A stretch of DNA of 56,349 bases, from the NCBI GenBank assembly GCA_012729095.1, contig JAAYDU010000016.1, positions 1 to 56,349 on the forward strand, read 5' to 3'. This stretch comes from Methanobacteriota archaeon. GTDB lineage: Archaea; Thermoplasmatota; Thermoplasmata; Methanomassiliicoccales; UBA472. Below the pieces are notes generated by a model. It saw nothing but the letters and a program-made list of their open reading frames with translations, was not told where the DNA came from and did not search any database. Numbering within the stretch: the stretch's first letter is position 1; each line of letters begins with the position of its first letter. A program made the position numbers and the translations under genes. This document shows positions 15,274 to 23,662 of the stretch, piece by piece.

Positions 15274-18165
15274 TTACTTCTTCTTCGACGGCGGGGAGGG
15301 CCCCTTCTTCTTGCCGGACATCATGGGCAGCTTCTTCCTGAACAGGAAGAGGACCACCACGACGATGATGACGGCGAATATGCCGCCGTACAGCAGCCAG
15401 GCCTTCCAACCAGCCTCGTCCACCGTCAGGGAGACGGTGGCGGAGTTGTCGGTCATCTTGGAGGAGACCTCGTCGTTGGCGCTGACATTGACCTGCAGGG
15501 TGTAGTCACCCGTGGCGGAGAAGGAATGCTTCATGCGCAGCAAGCCGGACTGGCCAGCATCGAGCGAGTAGGCCTCGCTGTCGTTGACCAGCAGGACGCT
15601 GACATCGGTAAGCATGCTCCTGGAGCCGTCCAGGTTGACCTTCCACAGCTGGGCGTATATACCCTCGGCCTTGGCCGTGCCCACGTTGGTAACGTTGACG
15701 TAGATGAAACCGTCCTCGCCCTCGGTGAACTTGGTGGGATCGAAGGTAACCGAGCCGACACGGAGGTCCGGACGGGACGATGACTCGATCTTCAGGCTGT
15801 AGGTTGTGTTCGCCACGTTACCGGCGTTGTCCGTCAGGGTGAGCTTGACGGAGAACGTCTTTATGGACGAGTAGCTGTGCGTCGGTGAGGCCAGGGTGCT
15901 GTTGGTGCCATCGCCGAAGTCCCATAGGTAGCTGGCTATGCCGCTGGCGTCGCTGGAAGCGGAGGCATCGAAGGTCAGGGTCTGGTTCTCCTTGGCGCTG
16001 GTGACCACGGTGTCGTTCAACTTGACGGAGAACTTCACGGTGGGCTTCACGGTGTCCTTCACGGTGACGGTGACGTTCTTGCTGCTGGTGTGGTTGGCAA
16101 CGTCGGTCACGTTCAGGTACATGGTGAAGACACCAGCGTTGGCCCAGGTGTGCGACACGGTCTGGTTCTCGCCCATGAGAACGGTGGTGGTGTTGCCGTC
16201 GCCCCAAACCCACTTGTAGCTGGCTATGAGACCGGCCTCGGTCTCGTTCAGCATGTCGGCGGAATCGGCACTGTTAAAGGAGTACGCCTTGTTCTGATCG
16301 ACGTTGAGGGTCGCTCCGAGCGCTGTAACGTTCTCCATGGCGGCCACGGTCGGGTCGACACCGTCCACCTTCACGTCGAAGGAGCTGTAGGCCATCAGTC
16401 CGGCCTGGTCCTTCACGGTGAGGTTCACGGTGTACTGCTCGGCGATGGCGTAGGAGTGGATGCAGGTCAGGTTGGTGATCTCTCCGCTGCTGTTGCCGTC
16501 GCCGAAGTCCCATATGTACATCAGGGGGTTGCCGTTGGGGTCAACGGAGCCGGAGGCGGTGAACGTGACGTTCGCGTCCTGCGCCACGATGTAGTGCAGG
16601 AACTCGGACCCGTTCATCACCTTGTAGGCGTCCACGCCGGTCATTATGGCCGCGGCGGCGCTGGGGGCAACGGACTCGTGCACGCTAACGGTGGCGGTGG
16701 CCACGGAAGTGCCGGAGGTCACCACTATCTCGGCGTAACCGGTAACGGTCACCCCGGAACCGGACGGGGCGATGGTGGCGCTTCCAACCTTCTCATACAG
16801 GGAAGGGAAGGCCACCTTGTAGGTGTAGCTCATGTCGTCCAAGGTCTTCTGGGCGGTTACCGCGACGGGGTACGTCGGTGCCCCGTTGGTCACCTCATCG
16901 ATGGTGCTGTAGCCGGCGACCATCTGTACCTGGAAACCGCCAGTGTCGCTGACCATGCCCAGCAGGCCGGTGATGTTGTACGCGGGATCGGCGACGTCGG
17001 ATATCATGTTCACGCCGTTAACGGACAGCATGCCCACGGTGGTCACGTCTATTGGGCCGAACTCGACCATCTTGGCCTTGAAGGCATCCAGTTCAGAGGC
17101 GTTCACCTCACCATCGCCGTTCCCGAACACCAGGTCGATCTGCATCTTGGCGCTGGGAAGGTAGGCGTAATCCAGCCCGGGTACTGTATTGTCGTGGTCC
17201 AGTACCATGGTCTTGGTCAGAGTGGCCACGTTCCAGTCGTTGGCATCGAACGCGAAGGCGTTCTCCTCTGTCTGCGCGCTCTGCTTGGACAGGGCCACGG
17301 TCTTTAGCGGGTTGCTGGCATTGACGGTAACGGCCTCCACGGCGGCCAGGGCGCCATCGGCGTCGACCAGCAGGGTGAAGTTACCGACAAAGGCATCGAA
17401 GCTGAAGAAGGGCGAGGTTCCAGAGGCCTTTATGATCTTCCTGTCGGTCTCGACCAGGGGGTCATCTCCCACCAGGTAGGCCACTACCCCGGTGGCCGGG
17501 GCGCCGTCCATGGTGACCAGCCCGTTGAACTTGGCGGCGGCGGAAAGCGTGATGTCCTTGGTCACGTTCGCGCCGTTTATCACCACGTCGCTCTCCACGT
17601 CGGTAGCGTACGCGGCGTTAGAGCATACAATGGTGTAGGTACCGTTCGGCAGCTGCATCTGGGCAGTTCCGCCGGTCGCAATGTCACTTATGGAGGTGGT
17701 AGCGTTGTCGACCACCGTCTTTACGACCACTGAAGCACCATCAAGGGCGCCAGCGGTGCCGTTCACGTTAACGGTCAGAGCGTACCGGTCAGCGGACATC
17801 TTGCTCATGGGCACCGATATGGCGCTCGGCAGAAGGTCCGTGAAGCGTATGACGCTGTCGCTCTGGTAGGTGTAATAGTCATCACAAGTCACAGTCATCG
17901 TGTAGTATCCATCGTAAGGAGTGAACACGGCAAGTCCGTCCGACCCGGTCGTCTTGGGGGCGGGGCTTTGCTGGTGTACGCCTATCAGGGCGACCTTGGC
18001 ACCAACAACGGGATCGGCAGTGTTCTCATCATAAACGATAATTGATAGGTCGTTACCAGGAGTGGCAGCGCTGACCTCGTAGGGCACTATCGCCAAGAAA
18101 GGCGTGGCCAAGAGCATCAGGACCATCAATCCGGTCGCTAGCTTCCAGGTTCTGTTCAATTGCAT
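15274..18165 (-). CDS. Large surface protein with PKD domains and C-terminal membrane anchor
   Basis: 963 residues. A signal peptide occupies residues 1-33 (hydrophobic core LMVLMLLATPFLAIV, then a cleavage-like VSAA). Beta-sandwich modules of the carboxypeptidase-regulatory type follow. Three PKD domains lie roughly at 510-810, each with a W-(D/G)-(F/D)-GDG signature. A CARDB-like domain lies at about 815-905, then one membrane helix and a Lys-rich tail. Many NxT/NxS sites fit a glycosylated extracellular protein, perhaps an envelope or adhesion component. The Shine-Dalgarno GGGAGGG precedes the ATG in a leader of about 50 nt. This differs from the leaderless style of its neighbours and suggests strong expression. 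Confidence 0.85.
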   Translation of the reverse strand: MQLNRTWKLATGLMVLMLLATPFLAIVPYEVSAATPGNDLSIIVYDENTADPVVGAKVALIGVHQQSPAPKTTGSDGLAVFTPYDGYYTMTVTCDDYYTYQSDSVIRFTDLLPSAISVPMSKMSADRYALTVNVNGTAGALDGASVVVKTVVDNATTSISDIATGGTAQMQLPNGTYTIVCSNAAYATDVESDVVINGANVTKDITLSAAAKFNGLVTMDGAPATGVVAYLVGDDPLVETDRKIIKASGTSPFFSFDAFVGNFTLLVDADGALAAVEAVTVNASNPLKTVALSKQSAQTEENAFAFDANDWNVATLTKTMVLDHDNTVPGLDYAYLPSAKMQIDLVFGNGDGEVNASELDAFKAKMVEFGPIDVTTVGMLSVNGVNMISDVADPAYNITGLLGMVSDTGGFQVQMVAGYSTIDEVTNGAPTYPVAVTAQKTLDDMSYTYKVAFPSLYEKVGSATIAPSGSGVTVTGYAEIVVTSGTSVATATVSVHESVAPSAAAAIMTGVDAYKVMNGSEFLHYIVAQDANVTFTASGSVDPNGNPLMYIWDFGDGNSSGEITNLTCIHSYAIAEQYTVNLTVKDQAGLMAYSSFDVKVDGVDPTVAAMENVTALGATLNVDQNKAYSFNSADSADMLNETEAGLIASYKWVWGDGNTTTVLMGENQTVSHTWANAGVFTMYLNVTDVANHTSSKNVTVTVKDTVKPTVKFSVKLNDTVVTSAKENQTLTFDASASSDASGIASYLWDFGDGTNSTLASPTHSYSSIKTFSVKLTLTDNAGNVANTTYSLKIESSSRPDLRVGSVTFDPTKFTEGEDGFIYVNVTNVGTAKAEGIYAQLWKVNLDGSRSMLTDVSVLLVNDSEAYSLDAGQSGLLRMKHSFSATGDYTLQVNVSANDEVSSKMTDNSATVSLTVDEAGWKAWLLYGGIFAVIIVVVVLFLFRKKLPMMSGKKKGPSPPSKKK

Positions 18166-18237
18166 TATTTCCCTCCCTCACGATAGGCGCACCTAAAGTG
18201 CTGACTGAGTCTCGGGTTATCTCGGAATAGTGTTGCT

Positions 18238-18247
18238 CTTTATAAAG
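18238..18247 (-). promoter_or_regulatory. Palindromic TATA box of the PKD surface-protein gene
   Basis: CTTTATAAAG is a perfect palindrome and close to the archaeal consensus. The predicted start of transcription near 18217 gives a leader of about 50 nt containing GGGAGGG. Confidence 0.6.
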
Positions 18248-18296
18248 GTTATCCAAGCGAAAAAATAGTACTGGCCGCTGTAGGAAAGGGGATTGG

Positions 18297-18302
18297 AAAA
18301 AG
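18297..18302 (-). terminator. T-run downstream of purP
   Basis: A run of six T on the minus strand lies about 18 nt past the purP stop, after a weak GCGA/TCGC stem. It probably ends that transcript. Confidence 0.4.
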
Positions 18303-18319
18303 GGTTCGCGAAGCATCGC

Positions 18320-19480
18320 TCAGGTGACGATCTCCGCCAAGCGGTCCTGTTCTATGGCGCGCCTTATCTCCATCGCTAGGCGCCTTCCGGTGCTCACGCT
18401 GCGGCGCCACAGGGAGTTGGCGTACGGGTGGCCGACGGACATGTGCACGTTCGTCCCCCCGCCAATGCGCGGCGCCACGTCGTAGATGAAGAACTTCATG
18501 TCCTTGTCCACGCAGGTCTGCAGGCAGAAAGGACCGATCATGCCCGGGGCGAAGTGCTTTTCCGCCGCCTTGACGAACTTCTCCGCCAGGTCGAAAGCGC
18601 CGTCCAGCAGCGACTCGCGCATCGTGGAGGAATTATGACCGCAGACGGTGTACTCGGGTATGCGCTGTCTATCGTTCAACGCCAGCTGCTGCTCCGCCGG
18701 AAGCCGGACGAAGCCGTCGAGAGAGGATTCGAAGCGCCAGTCGATGCCCAGCAGCTCGATCTTCGAACCCTTTTCCTCCAGGGGAGAATAGAAGAAGTCC
18801 AGGTTGAAAACCGGGCCTATCACGTATTCCTCCATGCGGGCATCTCCCAGCGAGCCCTCCTCGATGACCTCGTCGCGTATCAGCTTGTTGGCCTTGTCCC
18901 AATACTCCTCCGGCGTGGAGGCGGTGAAGAAACCGCGTTCCAGCTTCTTCTGCTTGTGATGGAGCTTGACAATGGTGAGGGCGTTGATGTCCTCCGGCCT
19001 GTTGACCTTGCGCGGGGAGGGCATGCCAGCCTGTTCCAGCACCCAATAGTAATCTTTCTCGCCGCCGCGGTCCTCGCATCGCAGAAGGTTCCGGGAGCCG
19101 ACCAGGGGAACGGTGAAATCGTTCTCCACCGAGTCAATGCCGCAATAGGAGGTGAAGGAGCGGTTCGGGACGAACAGCACGTTGTCCTTCAGAAGACGGT
19201 CCATCACCGGTTTGCCGGTCGCTTCCTTGAACCTGTTGAGCATGATGGTCTCGTCGACTATGCCCCTTCTGAGGCTTCCGTCCTCCTCGCGGTATGCCTT
19301 GAAATATTTCGTGTACGCGGAATCGCGGCCCTTCTGGCACACGGCCAGGGTGCGGAAGCCTTCCTCCACCGCGCCATCGCAGACGTCCAGCGCGGAGTGC
19401 GACGCGAGCACCCCTATCTTGATCTTCTCCGGATCGTAAGCCTCCAAATTGCCCAGGATGGTATCCCTGTCGATCATCAT
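18320..19480 (-). CDS. purP: Formaminoimidazole-carboxamide ribonucleotide synthetase PurP
   Basis: 386 residues of an ATP-grasp enzyme. It has GVLASHSALDVCDGA near the N-terminus, PVMDRLL, the ATP-binding IVKLHHKQKKLERGFF, and the metal-binding C-terminal PFCLQTCVDKDMKFFIYDVAPRIGGGTN. PurP makes FAICAR from AICAR, formate and ATP, the archaeal replacement for PurH formylation. Two in-frame ATGs (19480 and 19477) follow GAGGGAG; the second has the better spacing, but the difference is one residue. A longer open frame to 19810 is antisense to nothing conserved and lacks the family sequence. It may be co-transcribed with the transporter upstream. Confidence 0.93.
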   Translation of the reverse strand: MMIDRDTILGNLEAYDPEKIKIGVLASHSALDVCDGAVEEGFRTLAVCQKGRDSAYTKYFKAYREEDGSLRRGIVDETIMLNRFKEATGKPVMDRLLKDNVLFVPNRSFTSYCGIDSVENDFTVPLVGSRNLLRCEDRGGEKDYYWVLEQAGMPSPRKVNRPEDINALTIVKLHHKQKKLERGFFTASTPEEYWDKANKLIRDEVIEEGSLGDARMEEYVIGPVFNLDFFYSPLEEKGSKIELLGIDWRFESSLDGFVRLPAEQQLALNDRQRIPEYTVCGHNSSTMRESLLDGAFDLAEKFVKAAEKHFAPGMIGPFCLQTCVDKDMKFFIYDVAPRIGGGTNVHMSVGHPYANSLWRRSVSTGRRLAMEIRRAIEQDRLAEIVT

Positions 19481-19533
19481 GCTCCCTCGGAAATAGTTAG
19501 GGAACGTCCCATAGCATATTAACTTGTTCCAAA

Positions 19534-20766
19534 TCAGACGGAAAGACCGAGCATGACTATGACAGCCATTAGTGCCAGCGAACCTATGAAATCGATGGCC
19601 GATGACGTCACGGGAATGCTGTGGTCGTCGGGGTCCAAAGAGAACATGAAGGTGGTCACCGCCACATAGTACGAGAGGAAGTTCAGAACGGTCACGGTCA
19701 CCAGCCCGGACACAAGGCCCAGGGTGATCATCGTCAACAGGCCGGGGGACGCCAGGCCGAGAGCGACGCACACGAAGTGTGTGGCGATGCTGACGAAGGT
19801 GAACGCCCACAGCGCGAAAATGTAGATAATGGCGAAGTTCTCGTAGCTGACCTTCCCTGGAACTTTCCCAGGCACCATGATACCCATGTGCAGGAGGGAG
19901 GACATGCGGGACGTCAGTATTCCCCCCAGGGCGTTGCAGTTCTGCAGGAACAGAGGGATCAGCACCAGGAGAGCGGGGAACGCCACCAGGTGGCTTATCT
20001 GGTCCTCGATGGTGAGCCCGGCGCCCAGGTCAAGGAGTATGCATATGATCAGGACAGGGGAGCTCTGCACGAATATGCGCTTGGCCTCCTCATCCCTTCG
20101 GTACAGCGCCTCATAGACCAGATAGACGGTGATCAGAAGGAACACCACCACCATGATGTCGTAGAAGGTGGCGGCGATGTCCCCGTTCCAGTTCAGCACC
20201 AGTATACCGGCCAGGAAGAGCATCGGCAGCGTCACGATATCGCCGGCGGCGGTGAGCAGCGGTGCGCTTATGTTGTCGATGTCCCAGTCGCGCCGGAAGC
20301 CTATATTGGCCACTACCACGTTCACAACCAAAAGGACCAGGCCGGCAAGCACCCCGCCGAACACCGAGATGAAGATGAACTGCTGCATGCTGATGCTGTC
20401 GATGCCCAGGGCGGTTGACACTATCTTGGCCAGGAACCCCATGAGGAAGGACACGACCATGGTCAGGATCAGGGATGCCTCCATGTTCTGCCGCAGTATG
20501 CTTCCCCTGCGCAGGGAGAGCTCGAACGTGCCCACGTGCATGGACGTTCCCAAACGGCTTCCCAACGCCCCGAATATGTTCCCCCTCATGCCTATGGCCG
20601 CCGGGATCAGTATCATCAGGCCGGGCAGAAGTTCGAGCGTGTCGGTCATGAAGCCCAGCGTCACGCCGGCCATGATGTCCCCGAGGGACGATATCAGCAG
20701 GGCGGTGAAACCCATGGTGAAGACCGCCCTGTTGTTGAAAAAGAAGGCCTTCACCGTACCGCTCAT
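19534..20766 (-). CDS. MgtE/SLC41-type divalent cation transporter
   Basis: 410 residues with about ten membrane helices arranged as two homologous halves. The first half has ILIPAAIGMRGNIFGALGSRLGT, the second LIPLFLQNCNALGGILTSRMSS, and DPDDHSIPVTSSAIDFIG lies near the end. These are the Mg2+-site motifs of MgtE/SLC41 integral domains. There is no cytosolic CBS or N domain, so gating must be by other means. The divergent PhoU-TrkA_C pair is a likely regulatory partner, as seen in other archaea. Mg2+ is the likely substrate; other divalent ions are possible. Confidence 0.85.
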   Translation of the reverse strand: MSGTVKAFFFNNRAVFTMGFTALLISSLGDIMAGVTLGFMTDTLELLPGLMILIPAAIGMRGNIFGALGSRLGTSMHVGTFELSLRRGSILRQNMEASLILTMVVSFLMGFLAKIVSTALGIDSISMQQFIFISVFGGVLAGLVLLVVNVVVANIGFRRDWDIDNISAPLLTAAGDIVTLPMLFLAGILVLNWNGDIAATFYDIMVVVFLLITVYLVYEALYRRDEEAKRIFVQSSPVLIICILLDLGAGLTIEDQISHLVAFPALLVLIPLFLQNCNALGGILTSRMSSLLHMGIMVPGKVPGKVSYENFAIIYIFALWAFTFVSIATHFVCVALGLASPGLLTMITLGLVSGLVTVTVLNFLSYYVAVTTFMFSLDPDDHSIPVTSSAIDFIGSLALMAVIVMLGLSV

Positions 20767-20800
20767 GCTAGCACCCGCCTAGAGGTAAGATTTGACCCTA

Positions 20801-20810
20801 TTAATATTAA
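20801..20810 (-). promoter_or_regulatory. TATA box of the MgtE-like gene
   Basis: TTAATATTAA, a perfect palindrome, is centred 40 nt before the ATG at 20766 and predicts a 14-nt leader. The transporter therefore does not carry the structured RNA found further right in this intergenic region. Confidence 0.5.
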
Positions 20811-20911
20811 GTCATCTGTACGACCAGACGGCCGTTCCAGTGAGCTGTTGGCAAGGTTTTCAGTCTCACGAATTCGCAACGATGATATATGGTTAACTTC
20901 ATAAGGAAAGG

Positions 20912-21042
20912 ATGCGAGCCCGCCAGGCCGTTAGCGGCTGGTGGTCCCGTGAGGCCAACTGAGATGTCACTAGCGATATCCATATCCCACCCCCGCAGCA
21001 GCTGGAGGTCCATCGCAGTGACACGGCGCAGGTGTTCTTTTT
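20912..21042 (+). ncRNA. Structured 5' leader upstream of the PhoU-TrkA_C genes (candidate cis-regulatory RNA)
   Basis: A TATA element (GATATATG, 20884-20891) places the transcript start near 20912, about 130 nt before the ATG. Hairpin 1 (20921-20943) has a bulged G and a UUAG loop. Hairpin 2 is long-range: TGTCACT-a-GCGAT (20965-20977) pairs with ATCGCAGTGACA (21012-21023) in 12 pairs with a single bulged A, enclosing about 34 nt that contain GGAGG. AGGTG at 21031-21035 is a Shine-Dalgarno sequence for the ATG at 21043. No known riboswitch class was recognised. The fold is seen in the sequence; the regulatory role is inference. Confidence 0.5.
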
Positions 21043-21693
21043 ATGTATGACCTTGGAAGGGAGCAACGTCTGGACAGGTACGACCTGGCTCATGCCACGG
21101 TCCGGGATATACTAACCGAGATGAAGGACATATCGGAGATCATGGTCGATCTGGCCTACGCGTCCATAATGTTCGACAGCGAGGAGATAGCCGAGGAGGT
21201 CAAGAACCTAGAGGAGGACATGGAGGAGCTTAGCAAGAGCATCCGCACCAAGGCGATGCTTTCCGCGCGCACCCACAAGGACGCGGCCAAGCTCTCGTCC
21301 TTGCTGGAAGTGGCCGCCGCCTCGAGGCGCATATCCAACGCCGCGGGGGACATCGTCAAGCTGATGGAGTGCGAGGTGGACAAGCGCCCATTCCTGACCT
21401 TCATTCTAAGGGAGGCGGAGGAGAAGATCAAGCGCCTGGTCCTTGAGGACGTTTCGGACATGGTCGGTCGCCAGATCGGTGAATTGGGCGTTGAATCGGA
21501 GACGGGGATGCGCATCATAGCCATCAAGCGCGGGAAACGCTGGATGTACGATCCCGAGGAAGAGAACAAGCTCAAGGCGGGGGACGTGCTGATCGTGCGA
21601 GGAACGGATGACGGATATGACGTGCTGCGCTCCTTCGCCAACGGCGACGAGAAGTGGCCGGAATACCCTGACGAAGACGAGGAGGAAGACTGA
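21043..21693 (+). CDS. PhoU-like / TrkA_C (RCK_C) regulatory protein, copy 1
   Basis: 216 residues. The N-terminal half is a helical PhoU-like domain (EMKDISEIMVDLAYASIMF, EEIAEEVKNLEEDMEELSKSI, AASRRISNAAGDIVKLME). The C-terminal 80 residues are a TrkA_C domain (IGELGVESETGMRIIAIKRGKRWMYDPEEENKLKAGDVLIVRGT), which binds small ligands or ions in transporter regulation. An acidic tail follows. It probably regulates the divergent MgtE-type transporter. Its stop overlaps the next start as TGATG. Confidence 0.85.
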   Translation: MYDLGREQRLDRYDLAHATVRDILTEMKDISEIMVDLAYASIMFDSEEIAEEVKNLEEDMEELSKSIRTKAMLSARTHKDAAKLSSLLEVAAASRRISNAAGDIVKLMECEVDKRPFLTFILREAEEKIKRLVLEDVSDMVGRQIGELGVESETGMRIIAIKRGKRWMYDPEEENKLKAGDVLIVRGTDDGYDVLRSFANGDEKWPEYPDEDEEED

Positions 21694-22268
21694 TGGACCA
21701 GCTGGACGAGATGCTACTGGAGCTGAAGGACTCCTCCGAACTGATGATAGACCTGGCATACTCATCCTTGCTGTACAACAACAAGGAGATAGCCGAGGAG
21801 GTCGTCCTTATGGAGGAGGTGCTGGACGAGCTGGCCAACGATATACAGAGACAGGCCATCGCCCGGGTCATGCGGGACAGGGACGAGGGGAAGGCCTTCA
21901 CGGTCATCAAGTTGGCCGCTGCCGTCGAGGAGATATCCGACGCGGCCATGCAGATCGCCATGGTCACCATAGACGATGATGAGCCGCACCCGGTCATCCG
22001 TCTGAGCATAAAGGACGCGGACACCACGATCACCCTTGCCGAGGTGAAACCGGGCTCGGACCTGATCGGGAAGAGCCTTGGGAAGATGCGGCTTGCCAGC
22101 CGAAGCGGCATGTGGGTGGTCGCCGTCAAAAGGGACCGCAAGTACCTGTACGGACCGGAGAAGGACGCCGTGATCGAAGAGGGGGACGTTGTGATCTCAC
22201 GAGGACCTCCGGACGCCGAGAAGTACTTTCAGGACCTGTGCTCAGGAGAGGAACGCCTGGAAGAGTGA
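21693..22268 (+). CDS. PhoU-like / TrkA_C (RCK_C) regulatory protein, copy 2
   Basis: 191 residues with the same two-domain layout as copy 1: ELKDSSELMIDLAYSSLLY, AAAVEEISDAAMQIAMV, then the TrkA_C part IGKSLGKMRLASRSGMWVVAVKRDRKYLYGPEKDAVIEEGDVVISRG. The two genes are clear tandem duplicates with diverged sequence and overlap by 1 nt. They may work as a heteromeric pair on the divergent transporter, which is inference from position. Confidence 0.85.
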   Translation: MDQLDEMLLELKDSSELMIDLAYSSLLYNNKEIAEEVVLMEEVLDELANDIQRQAIARVMRDRDEGKAFTVIKLAAAVEEISDAAMQIAMVTIDDDEPHPVIRLSIKDADTTITLAEVKPGSDLIGKSLGKMRLASRSGMWVVAVKRDRKYLYGPEKDAVIEEGDVVISRGPPDAEKYFQDLCSGEERLEE

Positions 22269-22280
22269 TGGGATAATAAG

Positions 22281-22353
22281 TAGCCCCGGGCAGATTCGAA
22301 CTGCCGTCGCAGGATCCAGAATCCCGCATGATTGACCGCTACACTACGGGGCT
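22281..22353 (-). tRNA. tRNA-Gln (anticodon CTG)
   Basis: 73 nt. The acceptor arm AGCCCCG pairs with CGGGGCT and the discriminator is A. The anticodon stem CGGGA/TCCTG encloses the loop TTCTGGA, giving CTG at 34-36. A T-arm with GTTCGAATC is present. The CCA end is not encoded. A TATA-like AATATTTA lies about 20 nt upstream on the minus strand. Confidence 0.93.
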
Positions 22354-22407
22354 GTGCGGGACGGTGGTAAATATTCCCTGCCTTTAACCTTTTCGCTGGA
22401 AGGTGGT

Positions 22408-23040
22408 TCAGGCGGCCTTCACGACCGCCGATATGCGCTTGTAGACGTCGTCTATCGGGCCCATGCCATCGACCGACCTCAGAACGCCCTTCTTGCGGTA
22501 GAACTCGGTCAGCGGCGCTGTACGCTCCGTGTAGGTGGCGAAGCGTTCCCTTACGACCTTCTCGGTGTCGTCGCTTCTCTGGTACAGCTCCCCGCCGCAC
22601 TTGTCGCACACGCCCGCCTTCTTCGGGGGGTTGAACTCCAGGTGGAACACTGCATTGCAGGCCCGGCAGGACCTTCTCTCGGTGAGGCGCTTGATCAAAG
22701 CCTCCTGGTCGACCTCCAGGTCCACGGCCATCTCCACGTTGAAGAACTGGTCGAGCGCCTGAGCCTGCTCCAGGGAGCGGGGGAAACCGTCCAGCAGCAC
22801 GCCGCCCTTCAGCCCCTTCAGCTTCTCCCTGATCAGCCCGACCACCAGGTCGTCGGGGACGAGCTTGCCGGCGTCCATGAAGGACTTTGCCTTGGTTCCC
22901 AGCTCCGTCCCGTTGCGTACCGCCTCGCGCAGCAGGTCCCCCGTGGATATCTTGGTGAAACCGAACTCGGCCACCAGCCTCTCGGTCTGCGTTCCCTTGC
23001 CCGATCCCGGAGGTCCCAAAAGGACGATCTTCAGGTCCAT
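22408..23040 (-). CDS. adk: Adenylate kinase
   Basis: 210 residues. The P-loop GPPGSGKGT is at 9-17, followed by STGDLLREA and LLDGFPRS. The lid domain binds zinc through Cys 125, 128, 145 and 148. This long, lid-containing bacterial-type enzyme interconverts AMP, ADP and ATP. The frame extends 19 codons upstream, but the family starts at MDLKIVLLGPPG. GATTTATC at about 23060-23067 sits 23 nt before the ATG at 23040, supporting the short, leaderless start. Confidence 0.95.
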   Translation of the reverse strand: MDLKIVLLGPPGSGKGTQTERLVAEFGFTKISTGDLLREAVRNGTELGTKAKSFMDAGKLVPDDLVVGLIREKLKGLKGGVLLDGFPRSLEQAQALDQFFNVEMAVDLEVDQEALIKRLTERRSCRACNAVFHLEFNPPKKAGVCDKCGGELYQRSDDTEKVVRERFATYTERTAPLTEFYRKKGVLRSVDGMGPIDDVYKRISAVVKAA

Positions 23041-23131
23041 GCCCGGCCATGCCACTCCCGATAAATCATCTTTGCGATTTATCCGTCCCGGCGACAATAG
23101 GATTATCTCCTAGCCTGGCGATCGAACCGGC

Positions 23132-23662
23132 ATGCTTAGTGGGAAATTGGTAGGACTGGTCCCGCTACAGACCACTGACGAGCTGTCGCTGTTCAAATGG
23201 CTGAACGATCCCCGGGTGCGCAAGGCAGCAGGGCGTCCCAACTGGAAGCCAGCGTACAGCCTGGAACAGGTGCAGGACCTGATCGGGGAGCGGTTGGCCA
23301 AGCCGACCCGGTTCGACCTGGTGGTCATGGAACTGAGCGCGGAAAGGCCGGTGGGGATGATCGAGCTGACGCACATAGACCCGATGAGCGATGCCGCGCA
23401 GGTCTCCCTGATGTGGGGGGAAAGAACGGAGGAGGACCTGATGAGGGAGGCCATGCTACTGGCCGTGCGATACGCCTTCGATTCGCAAGGGCTTCACAGG
23501 ATATGGACCAGGGTCCCTGTCATCGAGAAGGGGCTAACGGCTATGCTCCTGAAGATAGGCTTCAAGGAGGAGGGGGTGCTGAGGGAGGACCATTTCGCCG
23601 AGGGGGGCTGGAAGAGCTCGGTCCTCCTATCCCTGCTGTCGGCGGAGGCCGGACCATGCTGA
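23132..23662 (+). CDS. GNAT acetyltransferase, RimJ/RimL type, copy 1
   Basis: 176 residues. It starts MLSGKLVGLVPL and shows the family pattern LFKWLNDPRVRK, VGMIELTHID, LMREAMLLAVRYAFDSQGLHRIWTRV and GFKEEGVLREDHF. The consensus pyrophosphate loop (GxGxxx) is replaced by WGERTEEDLMREA, so acetyl-CoA binding may be weakened. It overlaps the next gene by 7 nt (ATGCTGA) and is a tandem relative of it. Confidence 0.82.
   Translation: MLSGKLVGLVPLQTTDELSLFKWLNDPRVRKAAGRPNWKPAYSLEQVQDLIGERLAKPTRFDLVVMELSAERPVGMIELTHIDPMSDAAQVSLMWGERTEEDLMREAMLLAVRYAFDSQGLHRIWTRVPVIEKGLTAMLLKIGFKEEGVLREDHFAEGGWKSSVLLSLLSAEAGPC

Noticed and set aside
16090-17307. A 405-residue plus-strand reading frame inside the PKD gene
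   Set aside because: It is a Gly/Val/His-rich shadow of the repetitive surface-protein gene with no domain signature.
19481-19810. Longer N-terminus for PurP
   Set aside because: It overlaps the transporter coding region antisense-style in composition and carries no PurP motifs. The ribosome site and family start support 19480 or 19477.
20767-21042. Known Mg2+ riboswitch (M-box or mgtA leader)
   Set aside because: The helices do not resemble the M-box architecture, and that class is bacterial. Only a novel candidate can be claimed.
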